From: Gari tellinella
Lineage: Eukaryota > Mollusca > Bivalvia > Cardiida > Psammobiidae
NCBI GenBank assembly: GCA_922989275.2
Contig: OV277864.1
Span: forward strand, 49,537,550 to 49,601,549
Direction of reading: 5' to 3'
DNA length: 64,000 bases
Part shown: in pieces, positions 38,936-50,307 of the stretch
Layout: each line of letters begins with the position of its first letter
How positions within the stretch are numbered: the stretch's first letter is position 1
The notes under the pieces: model-generated
The model's database searches: none
Seen by the model: the letters and a program-made list of their open reading frames with translations, nothing else
Told to the model about the DNA's origin: nothing
Translations under genes and position numbers: made by a program

Positions 38936-39604
38936 TTTCGCATCCGCAATCCAGTTCAGAGCATGATTGGCATTAGAAGCGACACAAACCTGCAATGCCA
39001 GTGTGTAACAGAGAAATCAGGTCTACAAACTCACCATTCATGATTTTATCTTTAATTGTTCTTGGGACATTGCTCCCCAAAGCAACGCTCCTAAACTTAT
39101 AATTGGTTGAGGTGTATATGTGGCGTTTAACAGTGAGTACTCTGACTCAAAAACATTACCTGGCCTTTCTGGGACTGTTCCTGGCTCTGTCTGGTGACAC
39201 GGGCGAAACCCCAGTGTACCAGCACCCTGCCCAACAACTCCACGGTTTGGTTCAGTAGGCACATCCAGAACAGGTTGACTCCTCTGAGCAAGTGTACTAG
39301 CATCCTGGCCAACAATTCCATGGTTTGGTTCAGTAGGCACATCCAGAACCGGTTGACTCCTCTGAGCAAGTGTACTAGCATCCTGGCCAACAATTCCACG
39401 GTTTGGTTCAGTAGGCACATCCAAAACAGGTCGACTCCCCTGAGCAAGAACAGGCACCTCCGTGGCAGGCTGGGCCACAGGCACCTCACAAGGACCAACG
39501 GCCTGCCCCGTTTTCCTCATAGCCGTCTTTTTTGGTGGAACTTGATTGGCAGTGACGTCAGTCGGAGGCTTCCTCCTTCTTGTCTCATAATTGTGACTGG
39601 CCAT
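38936..39604 (-). pseudogene. Bivalve element ORF with 26-residue repeats, frameshifted
   Basis: The 188-codon frame (39604-39038) starts MASHNYETRRRKPPTDVTAN, is Pro/Val/Thr-rich and has three 78-bp repeats (39249, 39327, 39405) coding VLDVPTEPNRGIVGQ. It ends shortly after PQPIISLGA. A one-base shift at about 39055-39065 reopens it as IKDKIMNGEFVDLISLLHTG, followed by CSELDCGCEKITV after an in-frame stop. The N-terminal layout and the later KIMNGEFVDL block resemble the first ORF of repeated bivalve retroelements. Function unproven; this copy is dead. Confidence 0.5.
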
Positions 39605-39606
39605 AA

Positions 39607-40876
39607 TTAGCTCACCTGAGCTAGCTCAGGGTGAGCTTTTGCAATCCTTGAATGTCCGTCGTTCGTCGTCAACAATTGTAGTGTTTATTCTCTAGAGGCC
39701 ACAATTTTAATTTAAACTTTCTGTAACTTGCTCAGATTGTATATTACCATAAGAGTTCGGATGAGTTCAATTATGGTTGAAATCTTACCAATATGTCAAG
39801 AGTTATCTACCTTTGAATTGCTGAAAATGCTATATTTAACAATGTTTACACTCTAGAGGCCACAATTTTTATCCAATCTTTCTAAAACTTGTTCAGATTG
39901 TATATTACCATAAGTGTTTGTATATTACCATAAGTGTTCGGAAGAGTTTGATTATGGTTGAAATCCGACCAATTGGTCAAGAGTTATCTACCTTTGAATT
40001 GCTGAAAATGCCATATTTAACAGTGTTTACCCTCTAGAGGGCACAATTTTTATCCAATCTATCTCAAACTTACTCAGATTCAATATGACTATAGGAGTTC
40101 ATATGAGATTGATTTTGATTGAAATCAGACTAATAGGTCGAGAGTTATCTACCTTTGAATTGCTGAAAATGCCTTATTTAAGGGTGTTTACACTCTAGAG
40201 ACCACAATTTTTATACAATCTTTCTCAAACTTGCTCAGATTGTATATGACCACAAGAGTTCAAATGCCTTCTATAATAGTTGTAATCAGACTCATAGGTC
40301 AAGAGTTATCTACCTTTGAATTGCTGAAAATGCCATATTTAACAGTGTTTATACTCTAGACGCCACAATTTTTATCCATTCTTTTTAAAACTTGCTCAGA
40401 TTGTATATTACCATAAGAGTTGTAATAAGTAAAATTATGGTTGAAATCAAACTAATAGGTCAAGAGTTATCTGCCCTTGAATGGCTGAAAATGCCATAAT
40501 TATTTAACAAGGTTTACACTCTTGCAACTACAGTTTTCAATGGATTTTGATTATATTTGCACACAAAGTATACAGCTATAAATTCTCAAAGGAGTGCAAT
40601 TATTGTTGAAATCTAATCATTGTGGCAATAGTTATCTGCCCTTGATATACTTTGAAATGCCTAGAAAAGGCTTCATTTCAGTATTGTTTAGGCTCTAGTT
40701 ATCTGCCCTTGATGTACTCTATTATACTAGAATTATGAGGTTGTATTCCAAAATTGTTTACATGCTATACTACAAGTTTGAATGGATTTAGATTAAAACG
40801 AGTGAAACAGAAAGGTAAAGCTATCAGGCTTCAGTATAAGAGGTGAGTGATATCAGGGCCTTCAGGCCCTCTTGTT
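39607..40876 (+). mobile_element. Pearl-like element with ~162-bp array
   Basis: TTAGCTCACCTGAGC with GCTCAGGGTGAGC hairpin. Core units begin GTGTTTACACTCTAGAGG near 39681, 39843, 40024, 40184 and 40346, then decay. 3' hairpin GGGCCTTCAGGCCC followed by TCTTGTT. Confidence 0.75.
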
Positions 40877-40978
40877 TAGTATTGGTACCGAAAATATGTC
40901 CGTGATATTTTGCAATCGAATGTAGGTAACTAAAGTGTGCTTATAATAAAAGCTGTATCGTAAGAATAACATTTGTAC

Positions 40979-41033
40979 TCCAGAGAACCACATTTGCAAT
41001 TATGTACATAATTGCAAATGTGGTTCTCTGGAG
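40979..41033. repeat. Perfect stand-alone hairpin
   Basis: ACTCCAGAGAACCACATTTG and its exact inverse, arms of about 26 bp around GTAC. No flanking element ends seen. Confidence 0.75.
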
Positions 41034-41513
41034 TGGAATTTTATACCGTTATATTATATATTGACTAAAGAGAGCCACCTATGTCATATTATATAAGGTA
41101 TCTGCTAGAAGCAAACTTATAGTTTAGCAGGTTCTACTGTTTGCAAACTGCAAGATCTTTTTCTCTCACGATGCTGGTTATATTGATGTATTTTTATCAA
41201 GTACACTGTACATAGTAGATTTTAGAAGAAAATTGGTGCTTTCTTCCATTTGTTATACATGTATTAAATGTACAATTTATATCCATGTTTTCTTTTTCTG
41301 ACGTCAGCACTTGTACTTCTGAAAGTTTGCTAAGCATCAAAGATATACACCTTCATAGGAACCAATGCATCAACCCTATCACTTTTTTCACTTTATAACT
41401 TTCCACAGTGTTGTTCAGTTTCAACAAAAATGCAGGCATTGTAGCTAGGGGTCAATTCTACAGGTTTTAATGTGACTTAAAACATTCAGGTTTATTTTCT
41501 CCTACAGAACCTG
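41034..41513. other. No recognisable feature
   Basis: AT-rich sequence between the hairpin and the next family H element. Confidence 0.4.
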
Positions 41514-41747
41514 GGGCCCGTTTCATAAAGCTTCGTACAACAAATGTTGTCGTAAGTCAAAACTTTAAAACATATTTTTGATTTTTCTATCTAATCCTGC
41601 CTTGTGACATCTCTTTGGAATTGCCTTTTCAAGACGATTCCAAAAAGATGTCACAAGACAGGATTAGATGGAGAAATAAATAATAATTATGACTTTTATC
41701 TGACTTACGACAATATTTGTCATACGAAGTTTTATGAAACGGGCCCC
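41514..41747. mobile_element. Family H element, best copy
   Basis: GGGCCCGTTTCATAAAGC and GTTTTATGAAACGGGCCC ends. Internal arms CTAATCCTGCCTTGTGACAT/ATGTCACAAGACAGGATTAG around GACGATTCC. Confidence 0.8.
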
Positions 41748-41934
41748 TGAACAAGTGTAAAATTTATCAGAATCTGTAAAATAAACCCATGGCAATAACT
41801 TCATCTACATATCCAAGTGTAGATTGAATTGAACAAAAATGTTGATAAGAGTCATTGCATTGTTACTTACAAAGGTGTATACCATTGGTGCTTAGCAAAC
41901 TTTTAATGGTATATAGTGAACATTGTTGCAAACT

Positions 41935-42110
41935 TAACTCTTTGCATGCTAACTCCCAAACCTAGTTAACCTATGCAAACTGTTTAGATCCTGATGAGAT
42001 GCTGCATAAAGCGACAATCTCATCAGGATCCATACTGTTTGACGCTCTGATCCTGTTTTGAAAAGAAATTTAGAATATTCTGTAGCAGACATTCTATGGT
42101 AAAACTACAG
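41935..42110 (+). repeat. Family L element, right end lost
   Basis: TTAACTCTTTGCATGCTAAC, core AAACTGTTTAGATCCTGATG...CATCAGGATCCATACTGTTT. A further short type 1 hairpin follows at 42115-42170. Confidence 0.55.
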
Positions 42111-42331
42111 AAGTGTTGCAAACAGTTTGGAGCCAGATCAGACGCTGGGTGTCTGATCTGGCTGGTCACTGCTTCCTATTCGAATTAAAACTAAAAGATT
42201 TTCAAAACAATACTATTTTCCACATGTTATTCTTTTGCATTTAGTTTCATGTAAATTGGTAAGAATATTGTCTACTCGACTGTATAAACACTTTTCTGAA
42301 CCTGTTCTATTGGTCAATCCCAGTAGGTGCC

Positions 42332-42553
42332 TTAACACATTGCCCCATAGCCTGTTTCTAGTTTGAAGATATGTGAACACTTAAAGCAGACTGAAAGTAA
42401 AGCATTCTGCTTAATTTCAATCTCTTTTAAGCTTTTATCTGCTAGAAAATATTTCCTATGATTTTTATTTGTGACAGTATAAATTGAAACTATTTTCTTC
42501 AGTGGATGAATTAATTAAAGGTGTAAAAGGCTTATTTATGGGGATAATGGGTA
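42332..42553 (+). mobile_element. Family A element
   Basis: TTAACACATTGCCCCATAG to GGGGATAATGGGTAA; hairpin shortened. Confidence 0.65.
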
Positions 42554-42707
42554 AATTAACTTTTTTACTGCCATGAAATAATTTCACAAATGAAAATCTT
42601 TTGTTCAATTGACCAAAGTACAATGTAACATTGTTTATGGGTGTCAAACAGGGTGAATCATTCTCGGACGCCATGCAACATGGCATCTGGGTAGGGCAGT
42701 GAATTGG

Positions 42708-42963
42708 TTAACCCTTTGAACCCTAGTCTCGCATATAGGCGTCATTTCAAACAGTGTACATGTGAATAATACACTTGTCCTGTGCAAACAGTGAAGGCCC
42801 AGATCAGAGGGCTCCGAAAGGATTCGGAGCCCTCTGATCAGGGTCTTCACTGTTTGTCAGTAATGCCAAAATTGACAAAAACAACTCAAAAAAGCCAGAA
42901 ATGGACTAGACAAAAATCGAAACTGGAATTGTCCATTTAAAGTCTCAGGGAGGAAAGAGTTAA
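42708..42963 (+). mobile_element. Family B element
   Basis: TTAACCCTTTGAACCCTAG to GGAGGAAAGAGTTAA; hairpin tip GGCTCCGAAAGGATTCGGAG. Confidence 0.8.
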
Positions 42964-43127
42964 ACGACAAATAAAGGGATTCTTGAACCATAGCGACATG
43001 TAAACTCATCCTTTACAAACATAGATCTTGTAAAGAATAGGGCTACCCTCTGATCAAGGTCAACACTTTTGAAGAATTTGACAAAATTTTGCAAAAATCA
43101 ACCATAAAAGTATTAAATGCACTAGAC

Positions 43128-43378
43128 TTAACTCATTCACCCCTGAAACTTTAAATGGACATTTTCAGTTTGAAATTAATTTTTTCCCAGTTTTGAATAA
43201 TTAGGGAGATTTTTACCAATATTTTACAAAATGACAAACAGTGAAGACCCTGATCTGAGGTCTCCTTAAGGAGCCCTCTGACCAGGATCTACACTGTTTA
43301 CATAGGACAAGTGTACTCTTCATAGATATATGATTTGTTCATGACGAGTATACTCGTTGCTAGGGCTCAATGTGTTAA
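43128..43378 (-). mobile_element. Family B-related element, diverged
   Basis: TTAACTCATTCACCCCTG to GCTAGGGCTCAATGTGTTAA; core GACAAACAGTGAAGACC. A sister copy with the same end type is at 50674-50905. Confidence 0.6.
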
Positions 43379-43572
43379 TTGCAAACTTGGATTGGCCATT
43401 TGGACTTAATGAGTAACAAACAAATTTCTAAGTTAATATCAATATGAAAGCATCATTAGAACAGCTGCATGGAATTGAAGGATTGTTATGTTGAGGAAAA
43501 ATAAAGTATATATGAATTTTACACTTCGTGTTGTTTAAAATCTTTGGCCTGAATATTTTAATAGTTGCATTT

Positions 43573-43798
43573 GGGACCGCTTCATAAAAGTTAACTTCGA
43601 ACGACAAAAACGGTCGTAAGTCAAAACTTTAAATTACATTAGATTTCTGATTTCTCTATCTAATCCTGTTTTGTGACATGACGATTCCAAAGACATGTCA
43701 CAAGACAGGATCAGATGGAGAAATAAATAATAATTGAGACTTTTATGATATGACATACGACAATAATTGTTGTACGGAGTTTCATGAAACGGGCCCCT
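43573..43798. mobile_element. Family H element
   Basis: GGGACCGCTTCATAAAAG to TTTCATGAAACGGGCCC; centre partly deleted. Confidence 0.7.
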
Positions 43799-43894
43799 GT
43801 ACTTCAGTGTCTGATCAGGATCTTACTGTTTGCATTATCATTCCAGCGATTTGTGATTATGCTATCTTGGCATCACTGGGTTGTATTTATTTGA

Positions 43895-44037
43895 GCATTT
43901 CAACCTCTCTATTACAACCACTAATTGCTAATAGATTTCTTGTATGCAAAACAGATGACAGCTTAAAGCAAGATGAAAGTAAACAGAAAGCCTCTAAGAA
44001 GTTTTCTGTTTTACTTTTACCTTGATTAAAGCAGCTT
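43895..44037 (+). repeat. Family F element, left part
   Basis: AACCTCTCTATTACAACCAC and the type 2-like hairpin GCTTAAAGCAAGATGAAAGT...TTTTACTTTTACCTTG. Confidence 0.55.
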
Positions 44038-44059
44038 CCTGCAATAAACACGTAATAAT

Positions 44060-44309
44060 TACAGTGGAGAATCTGTTATTCTTTCCTGTTTAAACGCAAA
44101 CGTACGCAAACTCAAAACACTAAAACGTAGATAAGAACAACTTTTGGACAATTCTGATAATTCTTGTTTATCTTGGTGGCAAACAGTTTGGAGCCTGATC
44201 AGACGCCGGGTTACCCGGCGTCTGATCAGGCTCCAAACTGTTTGCACTGCAAATACTAGTTTTAGCGTAAACGCGTTTATTGGGAAAGAATAACGTTTTC
44301 TCCACTGTA
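44060..44309 (+). mobile_element. Family D element, full copy
   Basis: TACAGTGGAGAATCTG to GTTTTCTCCACTGTA; perfect type 1 core with CGCCGGGTTACCCGGCG tip. Confidence 0.85.
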
Positions 44310-45000
44310 ACACAAGTGGTTGTATTAGAGTGGTTTTATTAGCTCTGTTTAGAAGAAACTACAAGCTATTGTCATCACTCCGGTGTCTGCGTTGTTGTCG
44401 CTGCCATCGTGGTTATCTTAACGATGACCATAACTTTAGAACTACAAGTGATACAGACTTTATATTTGGTATTTAGCTGAGTAAAATTTGGGTCATGTCC
44501 AACAAAGGCCAAGGTCATTCAGAGGTAACAAAGGTCAAGGTCATTCAGAGGTCAAACAGATTGAATTTAACATTGGCCATAACTTTGGAACTGCATTTTA
44601 TAGAGACTTTACATTTGGCATGTGTACTCAACACAAGTAGCTCTTTCGCTCAGTACAAGTTGGGTGAAGGACAAATGTCAAAGTCATTTAGAGCCCCACA
44701 GTTGACAGACAGACACATAGTCAAAACAGACAAAGGCAATATAATAAGAACAGCTCACTTTTTCATCATAATCTATTAGGATAACAAAACAAACAAGGGT
44801 TGGCACTCGCATACCAAAATGTAAAGTACATTCACGGTTCACTTCTCGTTGTATACCTACACTCAGTACAAAAAGAAACGCACATTGTGCTCAGGCGCAG
44901 ATTAAGAGACTTGTTTAAGATACTAAGACCATATTTCAAGATCAATTTGATTCTGCCACAAGTTTAGAAAAACATATACTTAAAATTATTGTGCTGTATG
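44310..45000. other. Possible decayed pearl-like core
   Basis: CAAAGGTCAAGGTCATTCAG is repeated at about 44503-44560, followed by ATTTGGCATGTGTAC words, as inside pearl-like cores. No ends found. Confidence 0.35.
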
Positions 45001-45247
45001 TTAACCCTTTCACTCTTAATAACGTCAAAAGGCGCGTTTTCAAACAGTTTGGATTCTGATCAGACGCCGCGTAACGCGGCGTCTGATTAGAATCTAAACT
45101 GTTTGACACTCGTATAGATATAATTTAAGTCATACTACTTTGAATCTTACTTTGAAACGATCTTGCAAACAACAAAATTGAAGCAGACGACAATGAAACG
45201 GTGGTGGGATAAAAATCTCACGATTAATTTGGCAGCGAAAGAGTTAA
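45001..45247 (+). mobile_element. Family M element
   Basis: TTAACCCTTTCACTC to GCGAAAGAGTTAA; core CAAACAGTTTGGATTCTGAT with tip CGCCGCGTAACGCGGCG. Relatives: 16294, 51217 and 55447. Confidence 0.75.
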
Positions 45248-45553
45248 CTAGTGCCTGTTGAAAACACCGCACCGATTTGTACAGGTTGTAATGATACCAA
45301 TTCAATGATAAACCTCCCATTTTCAACATTGATAGCCCAAGAAGGAACTACTGACTGTAATGAAAAGATTATTTCACAAATACGTTCCTTCTACATACAG
45401 ATAATATTGTAATAAAAATGTGCGTTTCTTTTTGCACTGAGTGTATACACGTGTATGTGCAACATTTGGTATAAATAAGTTGGGAATATCTTTAGATGTT
45501 CGGCAGTAAGCATGTACTTTCAAAACGTGGTGGCATTTGCCATCAGAGGAAAC

Positions 45554-45908
45554 TACAGTGCTCCCTCCCTACAACGGCGGCCCTCTCAACAATGACCCTT
45601 GGCGCAGTTCCCTGAACAGGACAATGATGTCTAGAACACTTTCACTGCTGCAATGCCGTCTGCTTAAAATTGTCGTCTGCTGTTTTTCTCAAAGTTACAT
45701 ATAAGTAGATATTTTGATATAACAAATATAATGACGAGTGACAAACAGCTTGAATCCAGATCAGACGCCGCGTTACGCGGCGTCTGATCTGGGTTCAAGC
45801 AGTTTGCAAATGTAAGCCAAGTCTTAATTTTCCCTCCTCATAACGACTCCCCCCGAACAACACACATATGTCTCCCGTTTAGTGTCGTTGTAAAGAGGGA
45901 TCACTGTA
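45554..45908 (+). mobile_element. Family E element
   Basis: TACAGTGCTCCCTCCCTACA to GTAAAGAGGGATCACTGTA (TA plus CAGT ends, pogo-like); core CAAACAGCTTGAATCCAGAT, tip CGCCGCGTTACGCGGCG. Other copies: 47143, 62008 and 63425. Confidence 0.75.
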
Positions 45909-46053
45909 TAAAACATTTTGGACATTGGATGCAGGAATAACTTAACAAATACCAACATTGCACAGTTCGTTAGTTTACATGTACATCGTCTACACTGTAT
46001 GTTCAGGACTTTAATAAAAACTAGAAACTTTTGCAATGTCTTCATTTACCAGC

Positions 46054-49000
46054 CTACAGGCGGAAGGGATCTTCAATAAGGGACATTAAACCAAATATAG
46101 GCTTGCACTCGCCCGCCACGAACCGCCTCACATCTCCTGGTGGTGGAATAGGGTCATCTGCCCCACGTATAAGGCAGAACTCCCAGGACTTACAGCCCGA
46201 GTCTTGGTTACAGTAGCCCTCCAACGCTCCGCGCCCAGGAGCTGGTACACCCTGAAACACATTAAGGTAGTACGGCACTAATTATAACAGGCCAATGTCG
46301 GTTCGCTGGTACACCCTGAAACACATTAAGGTAGTAATCCCTTAATTATAACGGACCAATGTCGGTTAATATCGATTCTTTATGTAAAGCAATCAGGCGC
46401 TGGGACACACTGAAATACTAGTCAGGTTCCCGGGTGTTTGATTATTTCATAGATCCCAATCTGAGATATAGGAGACAGGGAACCAGACTAACTGAAATAC
46501 ATTAATGGAATAACGACCCTAAAGAGATTGTGTCAATGTCGGTCTATATCGATTCTGTACGAAGAGCGATCGGCCTCTCTCCTCAGCTGACTGTTTGTAC
46601 AGAACCATGCCCGATCATAGTTTGGTACATATTGTCATTTGATAACAACTGCGAACGTACAGGTATTTTGGAAAATAATTTATTTAACATGTTCTCCAAA
46701 GACTCCCTATATGAAAAAAAAATCATATGGTAGCATGTTTTTACTGTCACTCTGCATCACTTTTACCAGTAAATAGCCGCTGATCATTTTGTAGAATTCG
46801 TAGGTTAATTAAAACACTTCTCTAACGTAGTTAGCGAATGTTTTTTTCCTAAAATGGCAAAACAATAGTTCTGATCCGGTTCTGATCATCAAAAACAGTA
46901 ACACCTCTCTATTACGACCACTTTATTGGGTTTTAATACAAGTGACTGCTTAAAGTAAGGTTACAATAAAACAGATAGCTCCTTTAGGATTTTTATGTTT
47001 TACTGTCACCTTGCTTAGTGAATCTTATCACTTACATCTATATACATGTACCTTGATAATTCAGCCAAAAACGTCAAGTCCAAACATGCCAAATTAACCT
47101 ATAGCATAATGAGAAGGGGCAATTATTCATAGAGTTTTGTAATACAGCGCCCCCTCTCTACAACGACACACAATGGGAGACAAAATGTATGTGCGTTGTT
47201 CGGAGGGAGTCGTTATAGGAGGGAAACTGGCTAATAATTGCATAACGTGGCGTCGGATCTGGATTCAAGCTGTTTGTCACTCATCATTATGGGGGTTTTT
47301 TTTCAGTCAAAATGTCCAATGTGCGACTGGGAAAGACAGCAGTCGACATATTCAAGCAGACGATATTGCAGAAGTGAAAGTATGAGACATATAATTGTCT
47401 TGTTTGGGGAACAGTGGCAAGGGTCGTTGTAAGGAGAGGTCGTTGTTTGGAGGACCTTTGCAGGGAGCACTGTACAATTAAGTTGGAAAGTCACAGCATT
47501 TTAAAAAGCAGGAGAACAGGCCCAAAGGTTACGACTATAAAGCTGTTGAGTTGAGTCAGATTTGATTTTTTGCTCAGGTTGAGAGTAAAGCAGAATGCGC
47601 CTTAAGGCGCATTCTGCTTTACTTTAAACCTGATCAAAAGCTCAAATCTGATCATTCAAATGCTTGAGAACGATCTCAAAAATCAAAAGCTTTTATAAAC
47701 TTGGACCCTGGTGTAAGATGATAAGCTTCTCAGAGTATCGAAATTAATTCAAATGGAAGCTGACTTTAAAGAGACCGAAAACCAAATTTGGCCTTAACTC
47801 ATTGTCCCCTGACACTTTCAATGGAAAATTCCAGTTTGCAATAAAGGCTGGTCCATTTTAGACTATTTAGGGTTGTTTTTTTGTAATAAATTGCAAAATG
47901 ACAAATAGTGTAGTCACTGATCAGAGGGCTCCTGCCACAAATTCGCTACTATTTGAGTATTTTCTTTCTTGCAAATACACCATCCATTTGGTATTCAGTC
48001 TTTTTAACCCATTTATGCCAAGTGGATTTTTTCCATGCTTATATATTGGGTTAGTCCATTTTATTAGCTCACCTGAGCTAGCTCAGGGTGAGCTATTGCA
48101 ATCCTTGATTGTCCGTCGTGCGGTGTGCGGCGTCAACAATTTTAGTGTTTACACTCTAGAGACCACAATTTTTATCCAATCTTTCTCAAACTTGCTCAGA
48201 TGGTATATTGCCATAAGAGTTCGGATGAGCTCGATTATGGTTGAAATCGGACAAATAGGTCATGAGTTATCTACCTTTGAACTGCCGAAAATGCCATATT
48301 AAAGGTGTTTACACTCTAGAGGCCACAGTATTTATCCAATCTTTCTAAAACCTGCCCAGATTGTATATGACCATAAGAGTTCGGAAGAGTTCGATTTTGG
48401 TTGAAATCGGACAAATAGATCAAGAGTTATCTACCTTTGAATTGCTGAAAATGCCATATTTAACGGTGTTTACCCTCTAGAGGCCACAGTATTTATCCAA
48501 TCTTTCTAAAACTTGCTCAGATTGTATATTACTATAAGAGTTCAGATGAGTTTGATTATGGTTGAAAGCAGACTTATAGGTCAAGAGTTATATACCTTTG
48601 AATTGCTGAAAATGATATATTTAACAGTGTTTACGCTCTAGAGGCCACAATATTTATCCAATCTTTCTCAAACTTTCCCATATTGTATATGACCATAAGA
48701 GTTGGAAAAAGGGTGATTATGGTTGGAATCAGACAAATAGATCAAGAGATATCTACCTTTGAATTGCTGAAAATGCCATATTTTACAGCATTTACACTCT
48801 TGCAACTACTATTTATGTAAGGGGTGTCTGATCTAAATTTTCATTTCCGTTTTGTTTTATATTGAAATTCCTATCAGCAAACAGTGTAGACTTTAAGACG
48901 GCGCATTATGCGCTTTTAATGGGGACGTGGTAGAGTGCGTTATGCGTTCAAACCCGGGTCGGCGCGGGTGTTTCTTTATAAAGAACAACCGGTTACATTG

Positions 49001-49625
49001 GGCGCCAAAAATTGTTTGCGGGGGGTATAAAAATTCGTAGCAGACAGACAAAGAGTAGTGAAGATTAATGCGCAGCGACTTAACCCTAAGCTCCGCCTCC
49101 TAAGGTTTGAGTGTCTATAAGAAATGAACACCCGATATTTACAATAGAAATAGATAGGGCGAATGTAAACATTTAGCTATTACACAGAAAAATTATATAT
49201 CTACATAAGTGTCTATAGGGCAATTCCGATTTTCCTCACTGTAAGAAAATATATAGGAAATTTCCGAGTTTCCTCATTTGTAATAATGAGGCGTGGTTAA
49301 CAGTTTCAAAGTTATTCCTGTATGTATGAATCGCAACAGGAAGTGTAAACGAAAGAAACAGGAACTTCAATCTGTAGCAATTTGCACTTGTACATGAAAG
49401 AGTATAGCCAGTTAATCACGACGTACAATTTTTATATTCTACATTACTGTATTTGCTTACATGTATACTATTTGCCTATGTCATCTTGTGGGACTCCAGA
49501 CACAAATGGGTTAAACTTTAGGAATATAAATAAACGTACATTGTACTACGACTTACCTGAATTACAACAGCTGTACAAAATAAAACGAGACACAGCATGG
49601 CAAAACGTTTCATAATCAGATCCAT
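46054..49625 (-). CDS. Small secreted cysteine-rich protein, paralogue 1
   Basis: Two exons on the minus strand. Exon 1 (49625 to 49557) codes 23 residues: MDLIMKR then a hydrophobic run LCLVLFCTAVV, a typical signal peptide, ending in phase 0 with a GTAAGT donor. Exon 2 (46251 to 46054) follows a GTTTCAG acceptor in phase 0: GVPAPGRGALEGYCNQDSGC, KSWEFCLIRGADDPIPPPGD, then VRRFVAGECKPIFG and a stop. Total 88 residues, probably secreted. Cysteines in the cysteine exon: C-x5-C-x5-C, then one more in GEC. Its twin is at 55990-60456 on the same strand. C-x5-C-x4-CC in the twin recalls prokineticin/astakine or colipase folds; this copy lacks the paired Cys. Function unknown. Confidence 0.6.
46252..46570 (-). 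repeat. Two or three splice-junction units upstream of exon 2
   Basis: Two further copies of CACCCTGAAACACATTAAGG (near 46312 and, eroded, 46408 and 46492) precede the true acceptor. The flank CGACCCTAAAGAGATTGTGT matches the outer edge of the large array at 58727, so both genes share the ancestral intron. Confidence 0.65.
46895..47012 (+). repeat. Family F element, left half
   Basis: ACAGTAACACCTCTCTATTA with TTAAAGTAAGGTTACAATAA hairpin arms. Confidence 0.55.
47143..47474 (+). mobile_element. Family E element, hairpin half-deleted
   Basis: TACAGCGCCCCCTCTCTACA to GCAGGGAGCACTGTA. Only the right arm of the core remains (CGTCGGATCTGGATTCAAGC). Confidence 0.65.
47519..47710. mobile_element. 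Hybrid: family N flanks with a family A hairpin core
   Basis: Outer parts are family N (AGCTGTTGAGTTGAGTCAG... and AATGCTTGAGAACGATCTC...). The middle (about 47577-47640) is the type 2 core AGTAAAGCAGAATGCGCC/GGCGCATTCTGCTTTACT known from family A. Confidence 0.65.
47793..47932 (-). repeat. Family B-related fragment
   Basis: TTAACTCATTGTCCCCTGAC to GATCAGAGGGCTCCTG; stops at the hairpin tip. Confidence 0.5.
48061..48811 (+). mobile_element. Pearl-like element inserted in family K
   Basis: ATTAGCTCACCTGAGC with hairpin, then about four core units (TGTTTACACTCTAGAGG at 48146, 48306, 48467 and 48629). It lacks the usual GGGCC hairpin and ends CTCTTGCAACTACTATTT. Confidence 0.7.
48921..48972 (+). 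other. tRNA-like fragment (A-box/B-box words)
   Basis: GGGGACGTGGTAGAGTGCG resembles a tRNA 5' part with A box, and GTTCAAACCCGGG a B box, but they lie only about 10 bp apart, so no anticodon arm is possible. Probably a damaged tRNA-derived SINE head or chance. Confidence 0.25.
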
Positions 49626-49819
49626 TTTCTTCGTCTTTATACTTGAAATCGTCAATTTTATCTTCTAAGTTTTGTCAAACAATTCAACTGACAGGAACTA
49701 GCTTGTGACTCTTTGATGATTGTAGTTTTATATGCAGTAACAAGGATGTTAGGCTCGGACAAATCCAGGAATTCAGGACACTGTGGTTGATGGTTGTACT
49801 TTTTATAAGTTTTTAATGG

Positions 49820-50069
49820 TACAGTGGAGAATCTGTTATTCTTTCCCGTTTAAACGCACACGTACGCAAACGCAAAGCACTAAAACGTAGAAAAGAACAA
49901 CTTTTGGACAATTCTGATATTTCATGTTTATCTTGGTGGCAAACAGTTTGGAGCCTGATCAGACGCCGGGTTACCCGGCGTCTGATCTGGCTCCAAACTG
50001 TTTATATTGGAAATAATAGTTTTAGCGTAAACGCGTTTATTGGGAAAGAATAACACATTCTCCACTGTA
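49820..50069 (+). mobile_element. Family D element, full copy
   Basis: TACAGTGGAGAATCTG to ATTCTCCACTGTA with perfect type 1 hairpin. Confidence 0.85.
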
Positions 50070-50073
50070 TGTA

Positions 50074-50253
50074 CTGTAATAAGCCGCTCTATTGCGATCA
50101 CAAAATTGTGTTAATTATTACATGTTTTATGCTGCTGGATTCTAAATGATGGTGACAGTAAAACACCTGTCACCTTGCTTCAAGCTGTCCCCAGTATTTT
50201 ATACAATCAATTAACCTTTGTTTTAGGGGTCGTAATAGAGAGGTTTTACTGTA
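50074..50253 (+). mobile_element. Family F element
   Basis: TACTGTAATAAGCCGCTCTA to GTAATAGAGAGGTTTTACTG; hairpin reduced. Confidence 0.65.
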
Positions 50254-50307
50254 CTCGTATATAGATAATATATGGTACCGCATAATATATATTCCGTCCG
50301 GTGGCAC

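Larger units (their letters stand above)
48004..49515 (-). mobile_element. Family K element split by later insertions
   Basis: The left part TTAACCCATTTATGCC...TTAGTCCATTTT (48004-48060) and the continuation ATGTAAGGGGTGTCTGATC...AACAGTGTAGAC (about 48812-48895) match contiguous sequence in the copy at 20071-20296. The far end is probably ACACAAATGGGTTAA at 49501-49515. The pearl-like element at 48061-48811 sits in the first gap, and unrelated DNA with a tRNA-like start (48921) in the second. Confidence 0.65.
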
